From positions 1-40,649 of the IMG/VR virus record IMGVR_UViG_3300042453_002432: a stretch of 40,649 bases of DNA; one strand, given 5' to 3'. Position numbers and translations under genes: made by a program. Positions 29,834 to 37,800 of this stretch are shown in pieces. The notes beneath the pieces are model-generated. The model did no database searches. It saw only the letters and a program-made list of their open reading frames with translations, and was not told the origin of the DNA. Source of the stretch: a virus. The first letter of the stretch is position 1. The number at the start of each line of letters is the position of its first letter.

Positions 29834-30343
29834 ATGCCAAAGGTGCGAAGTCGCTCACCACGCATGTCGCCGGTTAGGGCCGCTAGTGGGACGTCTTATG
29901 TGGATCGGGCGAAACTACACGCCGAAGTCGTCGAAGGCGGGGCTTTCGACGGTTGTTGGACATGGCTTGGGCATATCTCAGGCGGGGTGCCGCGACTGAG
30001 TCGCCGACCGGGTGATGGACGTGGGCCGATCAATGCGCGCGTGGCCGTGCTCGCCGAGACGTCCGGACGCCCAGAATGGGCACATACGGCGACTGCGACT
30101 TGTGGCAACGACGAGTGCGTGAACCCAGCCCACTTGGCGTGGGAGTCTCGGGCGGATTTCCATTCTCGGATTGCTAAGCCTCGGGTGAAGGTCAGCGACG
30201 AACGGGTCCGCCAAGCGTGGCAAGACCGTCGTGCAGGCATTCCAGTAAAGGAAATCGCCGCACGACTGAACGTCAGCCGATCGGCGTTGTATGAGCGATG
30301 GCACGCGCTGAGGTTGCCCGAGGACGATCACGCCGCCTTGTAG
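29834..30343 (+). CDS. HNH-type nuclease with C-terminal helix-turn-helix
   Basis: 169 residues, ATG preceded by GGAGG. The N-terminal half (DGCWTWLGHISGG) and HTATATCGNDECVNPAHLAW match the HNH-3 fold of phage homing-type endonucleases, with the zinc Cys pair and the H-N-H order. VKEIAARLNVSRSALYERWH is a clear C-terminal helix-turn-helix for DNA recognition. This nuclease-plus-HTH plan is typical of free-standing homing endonucleases. No intron or disrupted gene is recognised beside it. Its stop (TAG) forms part of the -10-like TAGGAT of the next gene. Confidence 0.75.
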   Translation: MPKVRSRSPRMSPVRAASGTSYVDRAKLHAEVVEGGAFDGCWTWLGHISGGVPRLSRRPGDGRGPINARVAVLAETSGRPEWAHTATATCGNDECVNPAHLAWESRADFHSRIAKPRVKVSDERVRQAWQDRRAGIPVKEIAARLNVSRSALYERWHALRLPEDDHAAL

Positions 30344-30346
30344 GAT
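30341..30346 (+). promoter_or_regulatory. Candidate -10 (TAGGAT), overlapping a stop codon
   Basis: TAGGAT contains the preceding stop codon and ends 6 bases before GTG 30353; no ribosome site lies between. The stop supplies part of the match, which weakens the statistical case. Confidence 0.4.
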
Positions 30347-30352
30347 TGACCT

Positions 30353-31066
30353 GTGGCCTTTGATCGAATGTGCTCAGAGTGGATCACGGCAGACGACCTG
30401 CCGTGCGATCTGTCCTCTGCATCGGAAGCCGTCATTGATCGGGCGATCGAACAAGCCGTGGTCTGGGTGTTCGACGCGACTTGCCAGCAGTATCCGGGTG
30501 AGTGCTATTCGGTCATCCGACCGCAACCCAACCCGCGATCGTGTGTCCCGTACCGCAGCCAATACTCGCCAGACGCGATTGATCTTACGGAGTGGGTGAC
30601 TGGCCCCATCACCGCCATCACCTCGGTTGAGGTGACTGGAACGACGATCGGCGCTCAGCATTACGAGCTAATGAACCGCCGCTGGTTCGTTCCTCAACGA
30701 CCCCCTAGTGTCGATCCGGCGTTGATCCCGTGGCCCCTTCAGGACTACGAGTACGCTGAGGGCGGCGAGCGTTCGTGGACGATCACGGTTCAGCACGGCG
30801 CAGAGCCTCCAGCCCCGCTACGGATGGCGGCAGCGGAGCTTGCTTGTCAGCTGGTTCGGCGAGCGATGGGCGAAGACTGCGACCTTCCGGACAACGCAAC
30901 GTCGGTTTCTCGGGGCGGGGTGACGGTATCGCTGCAATCGCGAGCGGAGGGCAAGATTGGTATGCCATTGATCGACGCTCAGATTGAGCGGTATGGGTGC
31001 GAAGGCGTGAGAACGCGTCGTTTGTATGACCCTGCTCGTCCGTGGCTTGCAATTCGCCCCGACTGA
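30353..31066 (+). CDS. Head-to-tail adaptor protein
   Basis: 237 residues from GTG 30353. The opening (CDLSSASEAVIDRAIEQAVV then WVFDATCQQYPGECYSVIRP) matches the actinophage head-tail adaptor pattern, an N-terminal helix followed by a strand with conserved Cys and Arg-Pro. A beta-rich middle (GPITAITSVEVTGTTI) and a helical AAAELACQLVRRAMG segment follow, then a C-terminal RLYDPARPWLAIRPD. It would form part of the neck between portal and tail. It lies 12 kb downstream of the capsid gene, an unusually long separation. Confidence 0.75.
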   Translation: MAFDRMCSEWITADDLPCDLSSASEAVIDRAIEQAVVWVFDATCQQYPGECYSVIRPQPNPRSCVPYRSQYSPDAIDLTEWVTGPITAITSVEVTGTTIGAQHYELMNRRWFVPQRPPSVDPALIPWPLQDYEYAEGGERSWTITVQHGAEPPAPLRMAAAELACQLVRRAMGEDCDLPDNATSVSRGGVTVSLQSRAEGKIGMPLIDAQIERYGCEGVRTRRLYDPARPWLAIRPD

Positions 31067-31100
31067 TCCGAATGTTGTCGGGAGTGAACTAGCCGTGGCG

Positions 31101-31106
31101 GATACT
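31101..31106 (+). promoter_or_regulatory. Candidate -10 (GATACT) for the tail protein gene
   Basis: GATACT, identical to the site at 15915, lies in the 91-base gap. A leader of about 45 bases would carry a small GGGCG/CGCCC hairpin and CGGGAG before ATG 31158. Confidence 0.35.
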
Positions 31107-31157
31107 AAGTGTCGACCGGGCGCCGCCGACGCCCACTGACATTTCGGGAGCGATCCG

Positions 31158-31850
31158 ATGGCTTGTATCAATGTTCGTGAGGGCGAAGGCGTCGTCATCA
31201 TCTACGATCTTGACGAGTGTGGTGCGCCTGACACGGGCGCTGGCAAGAAGCTGATCCTGTCGACCATCTCCGAAATCAGCTTCGAGGATCAGATTGAGGA
31301 AGGCGATCAGGTTACTGAGCGCAACTTCGGCGGTCGTAAGTGCTACACCGATGTTGGTCAGGACGAAATCAGCCGCGTGAACGTCAACCTGACTAGCTGC
31401 GGTATCAGCCCGGCGCTGGATTCGTTCCTCATGGGATCGAACCTTTACGGGGACTCCCGTGGCTACGGCCGTGTCGACCTGTCGGATGGCACCACGAACG
31501 TCGCCGTTGAGGTGCTGATTCGGCTGGACGCTTCGGCTTGTGAGGGTGCTGGTTCGGCTCCGGTTGCCGGTTGGTTCTTCCCGCTGGTCAAGAACTGGGC
31601 GCCGACGGGTGGCGCGACGCTGAACGGCAGCGACCTTGTGAAGCCCGCCTACGCTGGCAAGGGCTTCAAGAATCAGAACATCTTCGACGGCTCTCCGTAC
31701 GACCTTCAGCGATGGGAGGTCACCGCAGGCTTTGATCCGGGCACGACGCCTACCAACGGCGAGTGGTACGGCTTCTACCTGTTTGACGGCTTCACTCTGC
31801 CGTCTGCTGACGCCGATTGCGAGCCGGTGGCTTTCGCTGCCACGTCCTGA
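31158..31850 (+). CDS. Probable major tail (tube) protein
   Basis: 230 residues, ATG with CGGGAG upstream, C-ending codons that point to high expression, and a terminator directly after. The protein is beta-rich: STISEISFEDQIEEGDQVTE, NVNLTSCGISPALDSFLMG, VAVEVLIRLDASACEG, then GWFFPLVKNWAPTGG, KPAYAGKGFKNQNIFD and WYGFYLF. This pattern (N-terminal strand set, 'pal..lltG' turn, 'wPl.kn..pt' strand) is that of actinophage major tail proteins. The many Cys are unusual. Alternative: another neck or tail-tip structural protein. Confidence 0.65.
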   Translation: MACINVREGEGVVIIYDLDECGAPDTGAGKKLILSTISEISFEDQIEEGDQVTERNFGGRKCYTDVGQDEISRVNVNLTSCGISPALDSFLMGSNLYGDSRGYGRVDLSDGTTNVAVEVLIRLDASACEGAGSAPVAGWFFPLVKNWAPTGGATLNGSDLVKPAYAGKGFKNQNIFDGSPYDLQRWEVTAGFDPGTTPTNGEWYGFYLFDGFTLPSADADCEPVAFAATS

Positions 31851-31870
31851 TCGTCGGGCTTCAACTTGAG

Positions 31871-31901
31871 TCGGGGGGTCCACCGGAGAGTGGCCCCCCG
31901 A
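31871..31901 (+). terminator. Hairpin terminator after the tail protein gene
   Basis: TCGGGGGG-(T)-CCAC pairs with GTGGCCCCCCGA (one bulged T), with a short CGGAGA loop, followed by TTCGCGTTT. It sits 20 bases after the stop and before the holin-like gene. Confidence 0.75.
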
Positions 31902-31923
31902 TTCGCGTTTCTGGAGGCAGGTC

Positions 31924-32379
31924 ATGTCTAGTAAGCCGGTATGGGCGAACATCGTTGAGCGGACGGCGTGGACGTTTGTGCAGGCGTTCCTTGTCAGCTT
32001 GTTGGCGACGAGTGAATCGACGTTGGATTGGTCTACGGCACAAGCGGCGACGGCGGCTGGCGTTGCGGCGATTGTGACGTTGGCATTGTCGGCGGTTCAG
32101 GGGGCAAGTCTCCCGGAAGCGGTCGGTTTCTACACGGACCTTGGACTGCGGATCGCGCGATCGGGCGCAGCTGCGTTTCTGGCGTTTCTGCTGGTTGAGC
32201 CGTCGGCGATTCTGAACGGTGACGTGTGGCAGGGCGCTCTAGGTGCGGCTGGCATGGCCGCGTTGGTTACGGTCAAGGGCTTTGCGGCTGGGCGCGTGGG
32301 TCAAGACTTCAGTCCGGCGACGTTGCCGTCGTCATTAGATATGACTCCACCCCCATTGCCCGACGATTTCTACCCCTGA
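31924..32379 (+). CDS. Holin, r1t-like
   Basis: 151 residues, ATG with GGAGG. The opening (VWANIVERTAWTFVQAFLVS) matches the r1t/actinophage holin pattern (fW..l.ERa.rTf.Qal). A second hydrophobic segment (AATAAGVAAIVTLALSAV) and a third (GAAAFLAFLLVEPSAIL) and fourth (GALGAAGMAALVTVKGF) suggest up to four membrane passes. Holins time lysis by permeabilising the inner membrane. The acidic, proline-rich tail (SSLDMTPPPLPDDFYP) is typically cytoplasmic. The only lysozyme-like gene seen is the lipoprotein 4 kb upstream. Confidence 0.75.
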   Translation: MSSKPVWANIVERTAWTFVQAFLVSLLATSESTLDWSTAQAATAAGVAAIVTLALSAVQGASLPEAVGFYTDLGLRIARSGAAAFLAFLLVEPSAILNGDVWQGALGAAGMAALVTVKGFAAGRVGQDFSPATLPSSLDMTPPPLPDDFYP

Positions 32380-32401
32380 GCGTCAGGGACGACTGAAACG
32401 G

Positions 32402-32407
32402 TAGGCT
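32402..32407 (+). promoter_or_regulatory. Candidate -10 (TAGGCT), 7 bases before ATG
   Basis: TAGGCT ends 7 bases before ATG 32415 without a ribosome site, supporting a leaderless start. The gap after the holin stop is 35 bases. Confidence 0.4.
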
Positions 32408-32414
32408 GTCGCTC

Positions 32415-32708
32415 ATGTCTGAGCGTCCCATTCTGATCGCAGGTAACAGCTGCTACGTCAATGCCGACCTTGTCTCGAAGATTGAGGTGGGGCAACGCGG
32501 GTTGGACTGGTACGTCTTGTGCTATCTGGACACGCCGAATGACACGCTGCAAGCGAACATGGCGATGCTCGCTGGCCCTTTCGACGAGGAGCGTCAGGCG
32601 ACGGAGGCGTGTGAACGGATTGTGGTCGACGTCTTTGACGTGCGGTCTATGCATCGTGGTGGACAAGCCCATTGGGCATGGCACGACGAAACGGTGGTGA
32701 GGACGTGA
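32415..32708 (+). CDS. Unknown 97-residue protein before the connector genes
   Basis: ATG follows TAGGCT by 7 bases. The product looks like a small beta/alpha domain: ILIAGNSCYVNADLVSKIEV, LDWYVLCYLDTP, then a helix (DEERQATEACERIVVDVFDV) and a Trp/His-rich end (GQAHWAWHDET). No family recognised. The stop overlaps the next GTG start (GTGA), so it is expressed with the head-tail connector protein and may be structural. Confidence 0.6.
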   Translation: MSERPILIAGNSCYVNADLVSKIEVGQRGLDWYVLCYLDTPNDTLQANMAMLAGPFDEERQATEACERIVVDVFDVRSMHRGGQAHWAWHDETVVRT

Positions 32709-33235
32709 CAACGGTACAAGGGTGGGCGGAAGTCATTCTGGACGAGGCGTTGCGCGCCGATTGGATTCAGCATCCGGGTCGTGTTGTGCTCGGCAATCCG
32801 ACTATCGACTGGTCGGGTTGTTGTGATGGTCTGCTCGGGTTGGAGCTTCAGAGTCTGGATTTCTCTGGCGACCAGTGGCCGCGTAGCGGGACGTACACCC
32901 AGACGCCGTTCGGGCAGGATTGCGCGTCTGACATTTGGGTGGCGAATTGGAACTTGTCGATTGTCCGGTGTGTGCCGACGTTCGACGAGGGTGGCGCTGG
33001 AGAGCGCGGCTCTGCTCCGACGCCGGAGGCGTTGCACGCTTCGGCCGACGGCATGTTCCACGATGTTCGTGCGGTTTGGAAGCAGTTGCGATGTGCGATC
33101 AGCGATTGGCGGATGAACTACGGAAACGCTTACATCGGCGGCTGGACCCCTCTTGCACGGGAGGGCGGCTGCGGCGGGTTTGAGATTGACCTTGCGACAA
33201 AGGTGATTGATTGTGAACCCTGCGTCGACTGTTGA
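32705..33235 (+). CDS. Head-tail connector protein (actinophage type)
   Basis: 176 residues from GTG 32705; longer starts from 32672 lie in the previous gene. Cys-containing strands (GCCDGLLGLELQSL, CASDIWVANWNLSI, VRCVPTFDEGG), the PTPEALHASADGMFHDV helix and the final GGWTPLAREGGCGGFEIDL are the signature of an actinophage neck protein family (W..V.V.RC.P.pd...PTpe.l...a....D...). It would cap the portal or join the tail. The following 50-residue gene overlaps its end by 23 bases. Confidence 0.7.
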   Translation: MTTVQGWAEVILDEALRADWIQHPGRVVLGNPTIDWSGCCDGLLGLELQSLDFSGDQWPRSGTYTQTPFGQDCASDIWVANWNLSIVRCVPTFDEGGAGERGSAPTPEALHASADGMFHDVRAVWKQLRCAISDWRMNYGNAYIGGWTPLAREGGCGGFEIDLATKVIDCEPCVDC

Positions 33236-33365
33236 GGTTGTAGTGCTTATGCGCCGGTCTGCGTTGAAGCATCGTGAGGGCCGACTAGCCGTCTTTCCGT
33301 GGCATGTTGCTGTGAAGCTGTTGGACAAGGGACTAGCTGAGGTGCCGACTGCGATCGGGGATTGA
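33213..33365 (+). CDS. Very small conserved-type protein, 50 residues
   Basis: GTG 33213 to TGA 33363-33365, filling the gap between two structural genes in a different frame from both. The product starts MNPASTVEVVVLMRRSALKH and ends HVAVKLLDKGLAEV, which fits the short 'Ala...Leu...G.Ala' helical proteins that actinophages encode in their neck clusters. The overlap with the upstream gene (23 bases) and the 1-base gap before the next ATG suggest translational coupling. Confidence 0.55.
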   Translation: MNPASTVEVVVLMRRSALKHREGRLAVFPWHVAVKLLDKGLAEVPTAIGD

Positions 33366-33366
33366 C

Positions 33367-33864
33367 ATGGGCAAAGTCGTGATGCGTCGTCGTGGTTTCA
33401 AGCGGGAAATTGTGCGGTCGCCAGCGTGCCGGGATTGGCAGCGTGAAGCTGCGCGTCTAGGTCAGGCGGCGATTCGCGAGGCCGCTCCAAAGGATACGGG
33501 CTTGTTGATTGCCCGGATCGACGCAGAGGCACGCCCTGATGGCTCTGTGAGGTTTCGTGCTGGCGTCGGCTCGCCACCGTACGGGCTGTTTCAGGAGGTC
33601 GGCACGGGCTTGTACGGGCCGTTGCGGCGGTGGATCACCCCGAAGCGGGCGAAGGCGTTGTCGTGGATTGAGTCTCCGCAGGGCACTCGTTTCTTCGGGC
33701 AGAGCAACCAGCAGATCATGGGGCAAGGTCGTCGCGTATTCGCCGCCCGTGTTCGGGGTAGCAAGCCGAAGCGGTATTTCCGTCAAGGGTTGTGGAACGT
33801 CTTTGGACGCAGTCGGGTCAAGTATTACGGGACGACTGGCGGCATTGGGCGTCGGCTGGGCTGA
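33367..33864 (+). CDS. HK97 gp10-like tail completion protein
   Basis: 165 residues. The core (AAIREAAPKDTGLLIARIDA followed by VRFRAGVGSPPYGLFQEVGT) matches the HK97 gp10-like family: a helix, 'P.dTG.L..si', a beta hairpin, then 'ya...E.GT'. The C-terminal half is basic and longer than usual (RRVFAARVRGSKPKRYFRQG). It would help join head and tail. A two-base gap follows the 50-residue gene. Confidence 0.75.
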   Translation: MGKVVMRRRGFKREIVRSPACRDWQREAARLGQAAIREAAPKDTGLLIARIDAEARPDGSVRFRAGVGSPPYGLFQEVGTGLYGPLRRWITPKRAKALSWIESPQGTRFFGQSNQQIMGQGRRVFAARVRGSKPKRYFRQGLWNVFGRSRVKYYGTTGGIGRRLG

Positions 33865-33877
33865 CACGGCAGACCAG

Positions 33878-33883
33878 TAACCT
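33878..33883 (+). promoter_or_regulatory. Candidate -10 (TAACCT)
   Basis: TAACCT lies in the 51-base gap, leaving a leader of about 26 bases with GCGAGG before GTG 33916. The layout is like those at 25600 and 26854. Confidence 0.35.
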
Positions 33884-33915
33884 CGGGTTGTCTGTTCCGG
33901 CGGCGAGGTGATTCG

Positions 33916-34269
33916 GTGACCACGATCCACGACAATCTTGCTCCGGGGCGTTGGGACGTCACGCGTACGGTCGGTGATACGGATGTGCCGGTCTTGTTCA
34001 CGTTGGAGTGGGACGGTGTGCCGGTCACCATCACGTCTGCGGTGGCGCAGGTTCGCGTCAAGCGTGATCGCACGTCGACTGAGGTGTATGAGCGGACGTG
34101 CGACGTGGTGGCTGTCGGCGAGGTTCGGGTCGGCGACGGCGACGTGATTCCGGATGAGCCGGGATCGTGGTGGTGGGACTTGCAGGTCAGCGGTTCGGTT
34201 GGCGCGACGGCTGTCGATCTGACGTTCCTTGCGGGCACGTTCGTGATCCTGCGCGATGCGACGAATTGA
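33916..34269 (+). CDS. Small beta-sandwich structural protein (BppU N-terminal-like)
   Basis: 117 residues. RTVGDTDVPVLFTLEWDGVP, ITSAVAQVRVKRDRT, GDVIPDEPGSWWWDLQVSG and LTFLAGTFVILRDATN follow the pattern of a receptor-binding or baseplate N-terminal domain common in Gram-positive phages (strand, 'v.f.vk', 'pG.wyyDlq', 'F..G.f.v..D.T'). It lies directly before the tail-fibre genes, as expected. Probably a tail-tip or fibre attachment component. Confidence 0.65.
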   Translation: MTTIHDNLAPGRWDVTRTVGDTDVPVLFTLEWDGVPVTITSAVAQVRVKRDRTSTEVYERTCDVVAVGEVRVGDGDVIPDEPGSWWWDLQVSGSVGATAVDLTFLAGTFVILRDATN

Positions 34270-34277
34270 GGCGTTGA

Positions 34278-34811
34278 GTGACTGTCCACGTTGAGGGCGA
34301 GGGTCCGCGAATCAAGGTGTGTGGTGAGCCACCGGCTGTGACCGTGTCGGTGACAACCGGTGCCGGAGGCGGTGGTGGCGCGTTGGTCTACTACTACCCG
34401 CAAACACCGATCGGTGAGCAGCCGTGGGCGCAAGGGGATATCAGCCTCGGCGCTCCGCAGGGCGACACCGACGCAGTTGTCGTTTCCACCGACGATCCGT
34501 ACTTCGTTCAGGCGACAGTAAACTTCACCGCAACGGCCGACGTTCAGAGCGCAGCCACGGTCGGCGACCCGCTGTTTCTGATCGACGCGATCTTCAGGTC
34601 GGTTGATGCTGCGTTCAGCGGCTGGATTTGGGGTCTAAGCGGTCAACAGGTGACGACACCAGTAGCGGGTACCTTCGGTGGACTACCGTTCGTTGGTTCA
34701 GTAAATCGCAGCGGGCAGATACTGGATGCTGACGGCAATCAGGTGTTTCGCACGATCACGAATGGCGACACTCTCAGCGGGACTATCACGGGGCTATTCA
34801 ATGCAGACTGA
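34278..34811 (+). CDS. Tail-tip/fibre-associated structural protein
   Basis: 177 residues from GTG 34278. The N-terminus is charged, with a Gly-rich linker (TTGAGGGGGALVYYYP), followed by a beta-rich portion rich in Thr, Ala and Gly (VQATVNFTATADVQSAATVG). Such short fibre-like proteins often form trimers or anchor fibres to the tail. No family is firmly recognised. It overlaps the start of the tail-fibre gene by 11 bases. Confidence 0.5.
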   Translation: MTVHVEGEGPRIKVCGEPPAVTVSVTTGAGGGGGALVYYYPQTPIGEQPWAQGDISLGAPQGDTDAVVVSTDDPYFVQATVNFTATADVQSAATVGDPLFLIDAIFRSVDAAFSGWIWGLSGQQVTTPVAGTFGGLPFVGSVNRSGQILDADGNQVFRTITNGDTLSGTITGLFNAD

Positions 34812-37800
34812 TCCCATCGTCGTTCGCCTACCGTGGTTCACGCTGGTCGGCACCCCAGATCGCCCCGGTCGGTGGGCGCGCGTCCGATGCGCGTTCGCGA
34901 TGCTTGTCCATGAGGTCGTGGAGTTGGTTGCCGGTAGCGACCGTGCTCACTCCATGCGCGCCGCCCACCGTTACGCGATTGGCGCCGTCACAATCACCGT
35001 CCCGGCGAGCCGTCGTAACAACTTGTACCTGACGACCGTCGGTGATTTCCCGGCGATCAACGGCGATCTTGTCTACGGTCGGGTCGTTGAACTCCGAGTG
35101 TACGAATCAGGGACGGTCGACGGCACCTACGAACAAATCGTCAACCCGGGGCCGCTCGCTGAGGTGCGGCTCTCCAACCCAGTCACCGGCGAGTGGGAAC
35201 TTGTCGGTGATACCGAGGCGAGTGCGTCTGCCCTGTTGTGGACGCCATCTCTGACGCCGCAGGTTGGCGACGACATTCATGTTCTCCGGTGGAACCCCGG
35301 AAGCGGGACACCGCACGGAGCGAACACCAACTACGAAATCGTCCAGACGCACACATGGTCTGGGACGTGGCCGGGCGACGCCGATGATCGGGTGCTGCTG
35401 CTGGTCGACAGCGACTACTACCCGACTGTGTATGCGCGTGCTGAAGCAGCAGGGTTCGTGCCGATTCCGCTGAACGGCGGTACGGCAATTACCGTTTCGT
35501 GCGAGAGCCTGTACGGTTTGCACGCTTCGATTTACGTCGGTTGGAACGGGGACAACTCTCTAACTACCGGACCGTCGGTTCTGCAACCGGCAGACTTCTA
35601 TCTGCCGCTTGGTACGGCGTCGGACTTTGTGTCGATTCGCGACGACTATGCGCGTGGCTTGGCGAACGCGTCCAATGCCCGTGAGGCGTTTGACGTGCTT
35701 GATGCTGTCGGCGGTATCCCCGCTGAGACAAGTGAGCCGCATGGGTTTCCGAACCGCACCGACTCCACCATCGCATTTGATAACGGTGATCGCGAGTTCA
35801 GCATTGCTCCGACCGGTAGCGAGTTCCATGTGTGGTGTTCGGGTGTCCGCTACACAATCGACACGACACAGACCGTCACGATCCCTAACACGTCCGGCCT
35901 CTACTACATCCACTACACGGCAGGGTCGCTCGGCTACTCCACCACCTACTTCGACTGGCCGACCGAAGCGCCGGTCGCTTACATCTATTGGAACGCAACC
36001 GCCGGAGCCGCGCAGTTCTTTGCCGACGAACGGCATGGCATCACGCTGGACTGGGCGACGCACGAATACCTGCACCGCACCCGAGGCGCGGCGCTTGCTA
36101 ACGGATTCAACCTCGGGTCATACACCACAGTCGGTGATGGCACCTCAAACGGTGACGCACAGGTGGCGCTGACTGACGGCACGTTCTTCGACGAGGACTT
36201 GCAGGTTGACATCATCAACGACCCGACTCCGACGGCGGGCACTTGGGAACAGCGGCTGTCAACCATCTTGTATGCCCCGGTGTTCTACCGATCGGGAACC
36301 GTGTGGACTCGGGATACAGCGACCGCGTACCCGCTGAAGTTCTCTACCCGTGCGACCTACAACCTGAGCACGTCGGGCACATGGTCGACCCCTGCCGTCG
36401 GCAACAACAAGTACGGGATCACATGGCTTGTAGCCACAAACAACCTGAACGAACCAGTCGTTGCGCTGCTTGGGCAGAGTGAACACTCCAACCCGACCGA
36501 CGCTCTGAACGTGACGTTCGACTCGCTTGACCTGACTGGCCTGCCGATCTTTGAGATGCGGCCCCTGTGGAAGCTGGTGTTCCAGACGGCTAATAGTTAC
36601 ACGAACGCCGTCAAGTCACGGTTGCAGGCGGTGCAGGATATTCGTGGTCAGCTCCCGGTGAGCGCCGGTGTGTCAGCGGGCGACCACGGCAGCCTGTCCG
36701 GTCTACTGGACGACGACCATCCTGTCTACGAGCCGAACGCTGTCGCAGTTGACTTTGTGGGCAGCACCGTCACGGTCACAACACAGACCCGTGTGGCAAT
36801 GCTTGGCGGCGGTGTAGTGAACCTGCCTGACGCAGCGACGCACGCTGGCGGCAGACACGTCACCGTGACCGCTAATGCGGCGACGACAATCAACGCTGTC
36901 GGTACTGACGTGATCGCGTCCCCCGGGATCACGTCGCTAGACCTGACGGTCGCAAACGGCGAGACAACTACGCTGCGGCTCGCACCGCTGGACGCTACGG
37001 CGTTCATCGGGACGTGGATTTGGCTGCCGTTGGATCGGTCCGGGTCGCAGTACGACCTGCCGCCTTGGTGGGATGCTACAACCGGGACGGTCGTTCCTGC
37101 CGACGGCGACCTTGTGACGATGGCGTCAGGTGTGCCGACGTGGGCTGCGCCAGCGATCGACGGTTCACAGATCGTGTCAGGTACCGTCGACACGGCCCGC
37201 CTCGCGTCAGGCACGGCCTCGGCGTCCACATACCTGCGGGGCGATCAGACGTGGCAGACCGTTGGGGGGGTCACCCCTGACGAACGGCCGTGGCTGGGCG
37301 ATGCACTCGCCGAGGACATGAGCCGGTCGGACGCGTTGTGGTTGCGCTGTCACCCGACGGCAGCGAGCATGGACGGTTCCTACGACGGGACGTGGGAGAT
37401 TACCAACGCGTCGACTGGCACCGGCACGCTTCCCGCCACCCCCGACGGTATCGACATTCGCGCACAGTTCTTCCTGCATCCGCCTTACGCCGATGCTGAC
37501 CTTGCTGTCGGTCAAGCATGGCCGTACCAGCGGTTCCGGGAACTGCTGTCGCAGACCAAGGCGGCTGCCACCGGCGGCGACCTGACCGAGTGGGCGGTGC
37601 TGAACTCTGACTCGTCGTACACCGAGCAGATCACCGACGGCGCAGGCATGTGGTTCTACGAGTCGACCTTGACTGGCGATCCGGGTGAGGGTCCGGCATA
37701 CAACTATGACGACGGTGGACGGCTGATTGGCGTTCCGGTGATCGCCCGCCTGACGCACGACACCGCCACCGAAACCGTCACGTTCTGGCGGTGGCTGCCG

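Noticed and set aside
28149-30343. Restriction-modification system formed by the methyltransferase and HNH nucleases
   Set aside because: Opposite strands, separated by an independent gene and terminator; the HNH proteins look like packaging or homing types, so no pairing is supported.
34726-34800. Upstream extension of the tail fibre
   Set aside because: It lies in the end of the previous gene, whereas ATG 34801 gives a sensible start and a normal short overlap.
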